A DNA stretch of 64,000 bases from Rhodopseudomonas palustris (GTDB lineage Bacteria; Pseudomonadota; Alphaproteobacteria; Rhizobiales; Xanthobacteraceae), in contig NZ_CP041387.1 of the NCBI RefSeq assembly GCF_007005445.1, forward strand, positions 3,435,001 to 3,499,000, read 5' to 3'. A program made the translations under genes and the position numbers. The notes beneath the pieces were generated by a model. That model did not search any database. It was not told the DNA's origin and saw only the letters and a program-made list of their open reading frames with translations. Positions 38,614 through 47,352 of the stretch are shown here, piece by piece (the first letter of the stretch is position 1; every line of letters begins with the position of its first letter).

Positions 38614-39537
38614 ATGGCGCGATACCGTGACGGGTTCACCGATATGGACTGGGACAAGCTGAAGGTCTTCCACGCCGCTGCCGAAGCGGGAAGTTTCACC
38701 CATGCCGGCGAGCAGCTCGGGCTGTCGCAGTCCGCGGTGTCGCGGCAGGTCAGCGCGCTGGAGCAGGAGCTCTCGGTCTCGCTGTTCCACCGGCATGCCC
38801 GCGGCCTGATCCTCACCGAACAGGGCGACCTGCTGTTCCGCACGGCGCACGACGTGTTCATGCAGTTGCAGGCCGCACGCGCCAAACTCACCGACAGCCG
38901 CGAGCGGCCGAGCGGCGACCTGAAGGTCACCACCACACCGGGCCTCGGCATTCACTGGCTGGTGCCGCGGCTCGGCGAATTCACCGCGCTGTATCCGGAA
39001 ATCCGGATTTCGCTGATCGTGACCGACGAAGAGCTCGACCTGTCGATGCGGGAAGCAGACGTCGCGATCCGCACCCGCAAGCCGACCCAGCCCGACCTGA
39101 TCCAGCGCAAGCTGTTCTCGATCGGCTTTCACGCCTACTGCTCGCCGGAATACATCAAGAATTTCGGCACGCCGCGAACGCTGGAAGAGCTCGACGATCA
39201 TCGGCTGATCATGCTCAGCGACAGTCAGGTGCCGCCGCATCTTCAGAACCGGAGCTGGCTGATCGAGGCAGGCCGCAACGGCGTTGGTCCGCGCGAGCCT
39301 TACTTCAAGGTCAACAATATCCTCGGACTGGTGCGTGCCTGCCAGCAGGGCCTCGGCATCGCCGCGCTGCCGGACTATTTGATCGAGGACACCAACCGTC
39401 TGGTGCAGTTGTTCGGCGAAGAGGACTCGATCCAGCTCGATACCTACTTCGTTTATCCGGAGGAGCTGAAGACGGTGGCGCGCGTGCAGGTGTTCCGCGA
39501 TTTCGTCGTCAACAAGGCGCAGCGCTGGCCGGGCTGA
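38614..39537 (+). CDS. LysR family transcriptional regulator
   Basis: 307 residues from the ATG at 38614; GGAG lies about 11 bases upstream. The N-terminal helix-turn-helix is WDKLKVFHAAAEAGSFTHAGEQLGLSQSAVSRQVSALE. The C-terminal substrate-binding fold starts around GDLKVTTTPGLG. Directly downstream of trxB on the same strand, so linked expression is possible. The target genes and coinducer cannot be inferred. Confidence 0.93.
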   Translation: MARYRDGFTDMDWDKLKVFHAAAEAGSFTHAGEQLGLSQSAVSRQVSALEQELSVSLFHRHARGLILTEQGDLLFRTAHDVFMQLQAARAKLTDSRERPSGDLKVTTTPGLGIHWLVPRLGEFTALYPEIRISLIVTDEELDLSMREADVAIRTRKPTQPDLIQRKLFSIGFHAYCSPEYIKNFGTPRTLEELDDHRLIMLSDSQVPPHLQNRSWLIEAGRNGVGPREPYFKVNNILGLVRACQQGLGIAALPDYLIEDTNRLVQLFGEEDSIQLDTYFVYPEELKTVARVQVFRDFVVNKAQRWPG

Positions 39538-39556
39538 TTTGCCGCTCCCGGTGGCT

Positions 39557-39599
39557 TCGCATGTCTGACATGCGAGGCCCCCGCTTGCTGCGCCACCGG
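39557..39599. repeat. Nested inverted repeat after the LysR gene
   Basis: A perfect 9-base palindrome TCGCATGTC-T-GACATGCGA (39557-39575) sits inside a wider pair CCGGTGGC (39548-39555) and GCCACCGG (39592-39599). It may be a palindromic repeat element or an operator/processing site. It lacks a T run, so it is not a standard terminator. Confidence 0.55.
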
Positions 39600-39725
39600 A
39601 TCGCGGATCAAATCAGATCCATGCTGAGGGGCCGCGCTACAAACAGTCCCCCTCCTCCAGTAACGCGGCGGCTCAGTGATCCCTCTTGGAAGGTGATTGT
39701 GTCGGCCTATCAGGCCAAGACCTTT

Positions 39726-39756
39726 AGCCGGGCTCCGCGTGAGCCCGGTTTTTTTC
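39726..39756 (+). terminator. Strong Rho-independent terminator 190 bases past the LysR gene
   Basis: Perfect 8-base stem CCGGGCTC (39728-39735) and GAGCCCGG (39741-39748), loop CGCGT, then seven T residues. The 39538-39725 gap before it holds no gene. It contains short stems such as GGCC-tatca-GGCC, so either a long 3' UTR or a small RNA ends here. Confidence 0.88.
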
Positions 39757-39879
39757 TGACCGAGGGGCGAGCAATCGACGCTCTGGAGCCGATCGCCCCA
39801 CATCCAATCAGAACGAAACGCGCGGCGAGACCGCGCGTGAGGTTGACGATCGGCGCACGCGTCGAAACGCGCGTCTGCT

Positions 39880-40554
39880 CTACGCCGCCTGCTTGTGCAT
39901 GCCGGAGTTCCCGGCGCCTCGGATCGCCTTGACCGAGCGTTCGATCGCCGCCCACAGCCGGCTGATCTCGTAGGCCGCCCGACCTTCGGCGGCGTATTCG
40001 CGCGCGCCCTGCCCTTCACCGAGCGCCATCAGCAGATCGGCGCGATTGGTGATTTGCCCGCCCCACACCGGCGCGCGGAATTTGGCCAGCGCATCGCGCG
40101 CGATGGTGACGATGCGGCTCTCGACCTCGTCGCGCAGCGCCGGAGCGCCGTTGAGCACGACCGCATAGGGCTTGCGATGCGACCGGCAGGTCTGGATGGT
40201 GTCCTGCACCGCGTTGACGTCGAACACGCCGGGCCGCGCCGGGATGATCACCATGGTGGCGTTGCGGATCGCGTCGTCGACGACCGCAGACAGATTTGGC
40301 GGCGTGTCGACGAAAACCCACTCGACGCCATCACGCTTGGCAGCAGCGACGATGTCGCTTACCGACCGCGTCGCGGTGCGCAGTGGCGGCTCGTTAGTTC
40401 CGCGAAGCTTGTGCCACAACGTCAGCGAGCCTTGCGGATCGGCATCGATCAGCAGGCATGGACGCGATGATTTGTGAACCTGCGCTGCCAAGTGAGCGGT
40501 GAGCGTACTCTTGCCCGACCCGCCTTTACGCGAAGCAAAAACGATTACGTTCAT
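39880..40554 (-). CDS. ParA-family ATPase, orphan
   Basis: 224 residues from the ATG at 40554, fixed by GGGAGG 7 bases upstream. The deviant Walker A motif KGGSGKST (10-17), DADPQGS and FVDTPPNL place it in the ParA/MinD superfamily. No parB gene and no parS-like repeat is seen beside it, so it is probably not the chromosome-partition ParA. Orphan ParAs often position protein complexes at poles or on the nucleoid. The cargo is unknown. Confidence 0.85.
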   Translation of the reverse strand: MNVIVFASRKGGSGKSTLTAHLAAQVHKSSRPCLLIDADPQGSLTLWHKLRGTNEPPLRTATRSVSDIVAAAKRDGVEWVFVDTPPNLSAVVDDAIRNATMVIIPARPGVFDVNAVQDTIQTCRSHRKPYAVVLNGAPALRDEVESRIVTIARDALAKFRAPVWGGQITNRADLLMALGEGQGAREYAAEGRAAYEISRLWAAIERSVKAIRGAGNSGMHKQAA

Positions 40555-40776
40555 CCGCTGGCCTCCCGATTGACCTTGCTGGCGAAGGTGAATCAGCTCG
40601 TTGATTCGTGGAAGATAAAATTGCAAGCAATCATCGCTGCTTCGCCAAATTACGCCAGCAACGTGTTTTTGAGGCACACGGCGCCCTCTGCGTGCGCTGC
40701 ACCGTGGCCGCAAATTGAGTCGCCAAGACGGTTTTTGAGTCGCCCGTCGAACGCGCCGATCGTTGATACGAAGGAA

Positions 40777-41151
40777 CTATGCGGCGGGCTTGACCGAGGA
40801 GTCGGCTGCGGCGTCCGGGCGCGGGTCGAACGGCGTGAGATCGACGCCGCGGGCCCGCTGCCGCTCGAGCCATTTGCGCTCGATCCAGTTCAGCGTGCGC
40901 GCGGTCGGTTTTTCCAGCGCCGGCACATCCTGTGCGACCAGCACCATGCCGAGCGGCAGCATCCAAAGACCCAGCACGGGCAGGAAACTGAGGACACCGC
41001 CGCCGATCAGTGCGACGCCGAGCGGCAGCCTGACGTATCGCGACGACGGCTTGCGGAGCCAGCCGACAAAATGCGCCGGGCGCGGCGGGAGTTTGGACTC
41101 GAACCACGCCAGATGGCGTTCGAGCTCGGCGCGATGATCAGTGACGTTCAC
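40777..41151 (-). CDS. Small membrane protein of unknown function
   Basis: 124 residues from a GTG start at 41151, chosen because AGGAGG lies 5 bases before it; the upstream open frame has no ribosome site and is low-complexity. The middle carries two hydrophobic stretches (LPLGVALIGGGVLSFLP and LGLWMLPLGMVLVAQDVP) that look like a membrane hairpin, with basic flanks on either side. Not assigned to a family with confidence. Confidence 0.7.
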   Translation of the reverse strand: MNVTDHRAELERHLAWFESKLPPRPAHFVGWLRKPSSRYVRLPLGVALIGGGVLSFLPVLGLWMLPLGMVLVAQDVPALEKPTARTLNWIERKWLERQRARGVDLTPFDPRPDAAADSSVKPAA

Positions 41152-41246
41152 GAGATCCTCCTCAAGGCGCGAGATATGCGCGTCGATTTCGACACCAACG
41201 CGGCAAGCTGTCGCGCGGATCCACGAAACCCGAGAGGAGACAAAGA

Positions 41247-41570
41247 TTAACGCTGCGCCCGCTGCTGCGGCTTGCGGTGGGACTGCGGCTTGGACCGCGC
41301 CGCTTTGCCGGAGCGCATCGCCACCGGCGTCGCTCCGAAATGAGCACGACATCCCGCGGTGAGCTGGGCCTTGTTCCGAATCATGCAGACGGTGATCCGG
41401 TCGACATCGGGAACGAACGCGCCGCAAAGGCGCATCGCGTCGCCAGTACAGGCCTGCTGCTGCTCGGCCGTATAGGCGAGTGCACCGGTCGCCAATAGCG
41501 ACACACCAAGACTGACCGCTACGAAAACCGCATGACGGCGACCGCCTGAGATCGAATGGATCGAGATCAT
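41247..41570 (-). CDS. Small exported cysteine-containing protein
   Basis: 107 residues from the ATG at 41570, with AGAGGGG upstream. Residues 1-32 are a signal peptide (GGRRHAVFVAVSLGVSLLATGALAY). The mature part has four Cys residues (QQACTGDAMRLCGAF, ITVCMI, LTAGCRAHF), resembling small periplasmic cysteine-rich proteins of rhizobia, and a very basic tail. Function unknown. Confidence 0.75.
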   Translation of the reverse strand: MISIHSISGGRRHAVFVAVSLGVSLLATGALAYTAEQQQACTGDAMRLCGAFVPDVDRITVCMIRNKAQLTAGCRAHFGATPVAMRSGKAARSKPQSHRKPQQRAQR

Positions 41571-41828
41571 GGAAGCCCCTCTATGCTGGCGTTTCCCCGC
41601 TGCCGCCCGATTCTTGCTCTTTTGCGTCGACCGAGTGTGAGGGAGCCGCGATGGATTCGCAAGCAGCAGGCGAACCGCAATAAGAAGAACGAAATGGGAA
41701 GGCGACCTGTAGGACCGTGACCGCAGGACCGTAACCGCACCGGTCTCGCTTCCGGCCCGCAGTACGACTGGCCTGCCGGCCAGCGTTGGCGGGCGGAAAC
41801 GGCTCCGAAGAGGGAAATATTCAAGGGG

Positions 41829-41905
41829 TGGTACAGTTGGGTGGGCTCGAACCACCGACCTCCTGTTCCACAGACAGGCGCTCTAACCAACTGAGCTACA
41901 ACTGC
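41829..41905 (-). tRNA. tRNA-His(GTG)
   Basis: A full 77-base cloverleaf on the minus strand. Acceptor GCAGTTG pairs with CAACTGT, D arm GCTC...GAGC, anticodon stem CCTGT/ACAGG with loop CTGTGGA (anticodon GTG), T arm GGTGG-TTCGAGC-CCACC, and encoded CCA. There is no extra G at position -1; G1 faces U72 and the discriminator is A73. This is the alphaproteobacterial tRNA-His type, which differs from the usual G-1:C73 form. Confidence 0.95.
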
Positions 41906-42027
41906 ATCCGGCGCGGCCGAGGTGGCCTGCGAACGGGCGGAAACTAGGTGCAACGCCGCGCTTTGGCAAGGCCGTGATCGACCGCAAGACCAATGTCGGG
42001 GGTGCTGTCGACAACAACCTGCCGACG

Positions 42028-42053
42028 ACAAAGCCCGGGCACACGGCCCGGGC
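42028..42053 (-). terminator. Probable terminator of the downstream phasin gene
   Basis: Perfect inverted repeat GCCCGGGC (42033-42040) and GCCCGGGC (42046-42053), with a 5-base loop. Read on the minus strand it is followed by TTTG, a weak T run. It lies 28 bases beyond the phasin stop. Confidence 0.5.
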
Positions 42054-42080
42054 CCTGAAAACATTGAAAACCGTGCTGAA

Positions 42081-42512
42081 TCAGGCGGCCGGCTTGAAGA
42101 TCTTGGACGCGTTGGCCTTGATCGGCTCGACCGTGTCGGCGGCGACCTTCTGGGTCAGCTCGGTCAGTTCCTTGGTCTGCGCGGTCAACGTCTCGATCTG
42201 GCTCTTGGCGTGGGAGGTCCACAATTCCATCATGTCCGGCAGGGTCTTGGCGCCCATCAGGCTGTGCGCGAAATCGAAGCTGGCGCTGGTGTTGGTCTTC
42301 ACGAAGTCGAACAGCTTGGCGGAATAATCGGTCGCGCCCTTGCTGGCGGTGGTGAACACCGCCTCGATCGTGCCGTTCTGGGTCTCGGCGACATCCTTCA
42401 GCTTGGCATAGCTCTCACGGGCCTGCGACACGCCCTTTTCTGCGAAGGCGCGGACCTGTTCGGGGAGCTGGAACGGCATCACGGTGGAAAACGGATCGCT
42501 CGAGTCGGCCAT
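42081..42512 (-). CDS. Phasin family protein
   Basis: 143 residues, mostly amphipathic helix. It shows the phasin pattern around FQLPEQVRAFAEKGVSQARESYAKL, FAHSLMGAKTLPDMMELWTSHAKSQIETL and QTKELTELTQKVAADTVEP. Phasins coat polyhydroxybutyrate granules and set granule number and size. The KIFKPAA tail is typical. A TGCA-rich palindrome that looks like a PhaR operator overlaps its probable promoter. The second phasin gene lies upstream. Confidence 0.88.
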   Translation of the reverse strand: MADSSDPFSTVMPFQLPEQVRAFAEKGVSQARESYAKLKDVAETQNGTIEAVFTTASKGATDYSAKLFDFVKTNTSASFDFAHSLMGAKTLPDMMELWTSHAKSQIETLTAQTKELTELTQKVAADTVEPIKANASKIFKPAA

Positions 42513-42622
42513 AAGGGCATCCTTCGCTGGTGGGGATATCGAAGTGACCCGCGCGAGCGGCCTGCGCAGTCTTCAGGCTGGACGCCGAGCCAGGGGGACG
42601 ACCAAGGTCATCCAATTGCCAC

Positions 42623-42668
42623 AAGATATCACAAAAATTGTGCAATGCAACATAAAATTGCATTGCAC
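42623..42668 (-). promoter_or_regulatory. PhaR-like operator overlapping a probable promoter
   Basis: Perfect 11-base inverted repeat GTGCAATGCAA (42640-42650) and TTGCATTGCAC (42658-42668) with a 7-base AT-rich spacer. On the minus strand, TTGCAT (42650-42645), a 16-base spacer and TATCTT (42628-42623) form a good -35/-10 pair 110 bases before the phasin ATG. TGCA-rich palindromes are bound by PhaR, the repressor that leaves the DNA when polyhydroxybutyrate accumulates. The binding assignment is inference. Confidence 0.6.
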
Positions 42669-42754
42669 TGCCGCATTCTGCATCTGCCGCAGCACTAAGG
42701 GTTAGGCTGGGGCCCCGGCTGAAATTCGCGAGATTCTGGTGAAGGGCCCCGGAT

Positions 42755-43138
42755 CTAGTTCTTCGGCTTGGCGACGTCCTGCGCCGCTTTGGTGACGACC
42801 TGACCGAATTCGCTGGCCTGTTCGGCGAACGCCTTCATCTGCGCCTGGACATATTCGGTGTGCAGCCGCATCACCTCGCCGAGATCCTTGGCGTGGACGA
42901 GCTGCTGGGCGTAGTCCAGCGCAGCGTGAACGTTGCGCTCGGCAAAACCGACGGCGCGGCCGGTGATCTCCTTGGCGTTGGCCCGGGCGGCGGCCCCGCG
43001 ATCCTCGATGGTGGCGGCGGTCTGCTGGGCGCTGGTCAGCATGTGCTCGAACGCCTTGCGGGCCTGATCGAACCCGGCCTCTGCCATCGAGCGCATTTCC
43101 TGGGGAATCTCGAACCGGTCACGCTGCTCCTGATCCAT
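42755..43138 (-). CDS. Phasin family protein (second copy)
   Basis: 127 residues from the ATG at 43138, fixed by GGAAGGAG 6 bases upstream. RFEIPQEMRSMAEAGFDQARKAFEHM at the start and YAQQLVHAKDLGEVMRLHTEYVQAQMKAF in the middle match the granule-associated phasin helix. It is diverged from the copy at 42081, with different ends. It is transcribed in the same direction 242 bases upstream of that copy and probably from its own promoter, divergent from the large kinase gene. Confidence 0.85.
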   Translation of the reverse strand: MDQEQRDRFEIPQEMRSMAEAGFDQARKAFEHMLTSAQQTAATIEDRGAAARANAKEITGRAVGFAERNVHAALDYAQQLVHAKDLGEVMRLHTEYVQAQMKAFAEQASEFGQVVTKAAQDVAKPKN

Positions 43139-43476
43139 CGTCAGCTCCTTCCGCCTGTTACGCCGATGCCCGACTGCAACCGCTGCCGGCATCCGGGACC
43201 TTAGCGACCAATCGCATCGCCGGTGTGACCGGCGGATGTCGACTAGCGCATCGTGACCGATCGTCCTGGTTTTGCAACCTTCCAACGCCGTCGAGGCTTT
43301 CCAGGTCCCGGGGCAGCGGCCGAATTAAGGTTATTCGCGCTTAAGACGGGATAGGCCGGTCTCGATCGTGGACCTAACGACGGCCGCTGGCGATAATGAA
43401 TTGTTAAGGTTCACAGGCCCCGCACCCTATCCGGCCACAGGCGCACCGCAGCCGAACCGCGGCGTTACGAGTAGCG
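43139..43476. other. Divergent spacer between phasin and kinase genes, no gene seen
   Basis: 338 bases. There is a moderately AT-rich patch near 43,324-43,350 (attaaggttattcgcgctt) and another near 43,390-43,412 (gataatgaattgttaagg), which could serve the kinase promoter. No open frame with a ribosome site and no clear operator is seen. Confidence 0.4.
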
Positions 43477-46400
43477 ATGAGCAACTGGGACTTTCAATTG
43501 CGAGGGGTCGACGATCCCCGGCTCGCGGTGCACGCGACCCGGACGCTGCCGGCGTGGCTGTGGTCGATCGACGGCAGCCGGGTACTGTGGGCGAACCCGG
43601 TCGCGGCCCGGCTGTTCGGCGCCGCCAATGCCTCGGAGCTCGCCGGCCGCAGTTTCCGGCCGGCCGATCCGCACCGCCGTCAGGTCGCCCAGCTCGCCGT
43701 CAAGCTCCCGCCGAACGGCGCCACCCGGCTGGAGCGGCTGCGCGGCTTCGGCGCCCCGCTCGGCGCCCTGGTGACCTGCGCCTGCACCCGACTCGGCTTC
43801 GCCGACGGCAGCGCCGGCGTCCTGGTCGCGGCGACCGAATCGATCGGCCGTCCGATGCCGCTGATCGACCGGCTGCGCGGCCTGGTCGAGGGGGTCGACA
43901 CCCCGATCGCTGCGTTCGCCAGCGATGGTCTGTTCGTCGGCTCCAGCGCCGCCGCGCGAACCCTGCTCGGCTTCCGCAACCTGGGCGAGGCAGGACTCGA
44001 CCAGGCCCGCGCCGACGCGCTGCGGCTCGGCCGGGCCGAGACCCCGATCGGGCTCGGCCATCTGGTGTTGCAACGGGTGGGCAGCGGCGCCGATGTCGGA
44101 CTGATCGCGCTGCTGGCGCCGGGCACGGCGACCGAGCCTGCTCCGCAACCAAAAGGCAAGTCTCCAGAGCCGCAGCATCAGACTGATTCATATCCACAGC
44201 AGGAGACCGAACACCCGGCTGCGGCTGAGACGCCGGTCGAGCCGCCCCCCCAGTCCGAGCCGACTGTCGAAGCTCCGCAGGCAACCGAAGAAGCTTCACG
44301 ACTGACGGTGGTTGTGACGGAAGCAAAAGACGAGTCCGGCGAATCGCAGCAGTCCGTGGAGTCGGAGATCATTCCAGCGCCCGCAACGGATCAGCAGCCG
44401 GCCAAAACCGAGGCGGCATCGGCTGAGCCCGACTACGAGACGTTCGCGATCCTCAGCGAAGCGCCTGCCGAATTCACGCTGCTTGGCGACGTCGCCCCCG
44501 CTGTCGAAGTGCGGCCCGCCCCGCCCGAACCGCAGGTGGACGAGGTCGACACGAACGCACCGCAATCGCAGCCGGCTGATCCTGTCGAAGAGCCCGCCGC
44601 CGAGGTGGTTCCGACCGATGAGCCTGTCGCACCCGGTCCGATCGGTGAGCCCTCACCTTACATCGAGGCCGTTGCCGACGAGCCGGCATCACCGCAGGCG
44701 GCCGAGAACGAACACCGGCCGGCCACCGAACAATCCGCAGCACCCGAGCCGGCCGCTGCTGAGCCGTCGGCAACCGAAGCTCCATCAGCCGTCGACACGA
44801 TGCCAGAACCGCCCGCGCCGCGACGGCATCCGCTGCGGTTCGTCTGGCAGATCGACCGTGACGGCCGGCTGGCGATCGCGTCGGACGAATTCCTCCGCCT
44901 GATCGGACCGCATACCGCCGCCAATCTCGGCGAACGCTGGAGCGAGGCCGCCGTCCGACTCGGACTTGATCCCGACCACCGCGTCACCGCAGCGCTCGCG
45001 ACCCGTCACACCTGGAGCGGCATCACCTTGCAATGGCCGGCCGACGGCACCGCGCTGCGGCTGCCGATCGAAATGTCCGGCCTGCCCGTGCAGGATCAGG
45101 GCGGCGCTTTCGCCGGCTATCGCGGCTTCGGCGTCTGCCGCGATCTCGCTGCGCTCGATCAGCTCGCTGCACTGCGCCGGCATGCTCCCCACGAACCGTC
45201 GCCACGGCCGCAGCCGCTGTCGGCCGATCGCACTTCGCACGACGACGCGTCAGATCAGGCCCCTGCTCTGGACCCGCTCCTGAACCCTTTGGACACGCCT
45301 GTGGATACCCCGAAAAACGTCCTGCCGTTCCGGCCCGCCAACGACACGCGCGCGCCGTCGCTGACCCCGGGCGAGAACAGCGCCTTCCACGAACTGGCGC
45401 AGCAATTGGCAGCCCGGCTCGCAAGCGAGACGCCGCCGACTTCCGAAGCGCCGTCCATCGTCGACGACGAGACCGCGCTTGAGCCAGAGATGGCGCCGAG
45501 CCAAGTACCCGACGCCCCGAGCGCCGACCGGGTTGCGCCGACGTCTTCACCGGCGAGCGGCGCCGGCGCGCGCGATCGCCTGCTGCTCGATCTGATGCCG
45601 GTCGGCGTGCTGATCTATCGGCTCGACCGGCTGCTCTATGCAAACTCCGCATTCCTGGCGCGGATGGGCTTTCCGAGCGTCGCCGCGCTCGAAGAGGCCG
45701 GAGGCCTCGATGCGCTGTATGTCGACTCCGGCGTCGGCGATTCCAGTAGCAGTTCGGAGACCGGCACGCCGATTACCATCACCGCCGCGCAAGGCGGCGA
45801 CGCGGCGCCGACAGAAGCGCGGCTGTTCACGATCGCCTGGGACGGCGATCAGGCGCTGGCGTTGATCTGCTCGGCCGCCACCGCACCAACCGCCGTGGCC
45901 GAATTGCCGTTCGCGCCGACGACTGCGATCGAGGATGCGCCCTCGGCAGTCGGTGCCGCGAATGCCGAGGAGCTCGGCGCGATTCTCGACACCACCGCCG
46001 AAGGCGTACTGATGTTCGACGAGGCCGGCCAGATCAGCGCCGCCAACCGCAGCGCGGAAGCGCTGTTCGGCTACGACGGCGACGCGCTGGTCGCGCACAA
46101 TCTGATCGAGCTGTTCGCGCCGGAAAGCCGCGCCGCCGTACTCGATTACTTGGACAGCATCAAGAGGGGCCGCGCCCAGAGCGTGCTCGACCACGGCCTC
46201 GAAGCGCTCGGCCAGGTGCGCGAAGGCGGGCTGTTTCCGCTCACCATGACGATCGGCCGGACCCGTGCCGACGGGCCGAATTTCTTCGCCGTATTCCGCG
46301 ACCTGTCGCAGGTGCAGCGTACCGAAACCGAACTGAGCCAGGCCAAGCGGCTCGCCGAACGGGCCGCCGGCGCCAAGGCAGACGTGCTGGCGCGGCTCAG

Positions 46401-47064
46401 CCACGAGATCCGCGCCCCGCTCAACGCCATCATCGGCTTTGCCGAAGTGATGATCGAGGAGCGGTTCGGCCCGCTCGGCAACGAGCGTTACGTCGACTAC
46501 ATGAAAGACATCCGCGCTTCGGGCGAACGCGTCATCGGCATCGTCGACGACCTGCTCGACCTGTCGCGGATCGAGACCGGCAAGCTCGACCTCGCCTTCG
46601 CCAGCGTCAATCTCAACGAGCTGGTCGAACAGAGCGTCGCAGTGATGCAGCCGCGGGCCAACCGCGAACGCATCATCATCCGTACCTCGCTGGCGCATCT
46701 GCTGCCGGCGGTCGTGGCCGATGCCCAGGCGCTGCGCCAGATCATCATGAACCTGATCGGTACCTCGATTCATCTGGCCAATGCCGGCGGCCAGGTGATC
46801 GTCTCGACCGCGCTCAGCGACGTCGGCGAGGTGATGCTCCGCATCCGCGACACCGGCAGCCGCCTCAACGACGACGAACTCGCAGCCGCGCTGCAACCGT
46901 TCCGCACCCCGGCGCCGAGTGACCGCACCGAAGCGGCCGGCGTCAGCCTGTCGCTGACCAAGGCGCTGGTCGAAGCCAACCGCGCCACCTTCCACATCAA
47001 GAGCGCGCCGCAATCCGGCACGCTGATCGAAGTGGTGTTCGCCCACGCACCTGCGGCGGTGTGA
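43477..47064 (+). CDS. PAS-domain sensor histidine kinase, PdhS/DivL-like, with degenerate ATP site
   Basis: 1195 residues, no membrane segment seen. Order: PAS-like N-terminus (about 1-210), acidic proline-rich linker (about 213-448), a PAS region (449-560), a second linker, PAS at about 698-800, PAS at 832-950, HisKA dimer helix with H976 in LSHEIRAPLN, then an ATPase domain (1070-1190). The H-box flanks (NAIIGFAEVMIEERFGPLGNE region) are those of cytoplasmic PdhS cell-cycle kinases. The N-box reads N1092-L-I-G-T1096 where the essential second Asn should be, and the G1 box reads D1125-T-G-S-R1129. Kinase activity is therefore doubtful; it may act as a phosphatase or scaffold in the DivK/CtrA pathway. 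Confidence 0.85.
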   Translation: MSNWDFQLRGVDDPRLAVHATRTLPAWLWSIDGSRVLWANPVAARLFGAANASELAGRSFRPADPHRRQVAQLAVKLPPNGATRLERLRGFGAPLGALVTCACTRLGFADGSAGVLVAATESIGRPMPLIDRLRGLVEGVDTPIAAFASDGLFVGSSAAARTLLGFRNLGEAGLDQARADALRLGRAETPIGLGHLVLQRVGSGADVGLIALLAPGTATEPAPQPKGKSPEPQHQTDSYPQQETEHPAAAETPVEPPPQSEPTVEAPQATEEASRLTVVVTEAKDESGESQQSVESEIIPAPATDQQPAKTEAASAEPDYETFAILSEAPAEFTLLGDVAPAVEVRPAPPEPQVDEVDTNAPQSQPADPVEEPAAEVVPTDEPVAPGPIGEPSPYIEAVADEPASPQAAENEHRPATEQSAAPEPAAAEPSATEAPSAVDTMPEPPAPRRHPLRFVWQIDRDGRLAIASDEFLRLIGPHTAANLGERWSEAAVRLGLDPDHRVTAALATRHTWSGITLQWPADGTALRLPIEMSGLPVQDQGGAFAGYRGFGVCRDLAALDQLAALRRHAPHEPSPRPQPLSADRTSHDDASDQAPALDPLLNPLDTPVDTPKNVLPFRPANDTRAPSLTPGENSAFHELAQQLAARLASETPPTSEAPSIVDDETALEPEMAPSQVPDAPSADRVAPTSSPASGAGARDRLLLDLMPVGVLIYRLDRLLYANSAFLARMGFPSVAALEEAGGLDALYVDSGVGDSSSSSETGTPITITAAQGGDAAPTEARLFTIAWDGDQALALICSAATAPTAVAELPFAPTTAIEDAPSAVGAANAEELGAILDTTAEGVLMFDEAGQISAANRSAEALFGYDGDALVAHNLIELFAPESRAAVLDYLDSIKRGRAQSVLDHGLEALGQVREGGLFPLTMTIGRTRADGPNFFAVFRDLSQVQRTETELSQAKRLAERAAGAKADVLARLSHEIRAPLNAIIGFAEVMIEERFGPLGNERYVDYMKDIRASGERVIGIVDDLLDLSRIETGKLDLAFASVNLNELVEQSVAVMQPRANRERIIIRTSLAHLLPAVVADAQALRQIIMNLIGTSIHLANAGGQVIVSTALSDVGEVMLRIRDTGSRLNDDELAAALQPFRTPAPSDRTEAAGVSLSLTKALVEANRATFHIKSAPQSGTLIEVVFAHAPAAV

Positions 47065-47352
47065 GCGGATCTGGCCTCGCGCTCGAAGCCTGAGCTCCGG
47101 GCATGAGTAGGCGTTACCACGCAAGTGATTGCGTGAGAGACCGGCCCGGGGGCCCTCCCGGCGTCCAACAGGCCGAGGGAGGCGGAGCGCCGAAAGGCGC
47201 GACCTTGGTATCAGTGGCCGCGACCGTCCTCGCCGGATCGCCGGAGAGAACCGTCGCGGAACGCGTTTCGACGCGGGATGCGACACTAGGAATATTGTCC
47301 CTTGGACACCCCCCTTGTCAAGCGCCTCCCGCGAGACCAAATTACAGGATGC
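47065..47352. other. Spacer with RNA-like hairpins, no gene seen
   Basis: Holds an inverted repeat ACGCAA-gtga-TTGCGT (47119-47134) and a GAAA-tetraloop hairpin GCGCC-GAAA-GGCGC (47187-47200) in a GC-rich stretch. The only open frame, running into the vapB operator, has no coding character. A structured RNA is possible but matches no class I recognise. Confidence 0.35.

Noticed and set aside
39880-40554. Chromosome-partition ParA with a nearby parB/parS
   Set aside because: No ParB-like gene or parS-type palindrome accompanies it.
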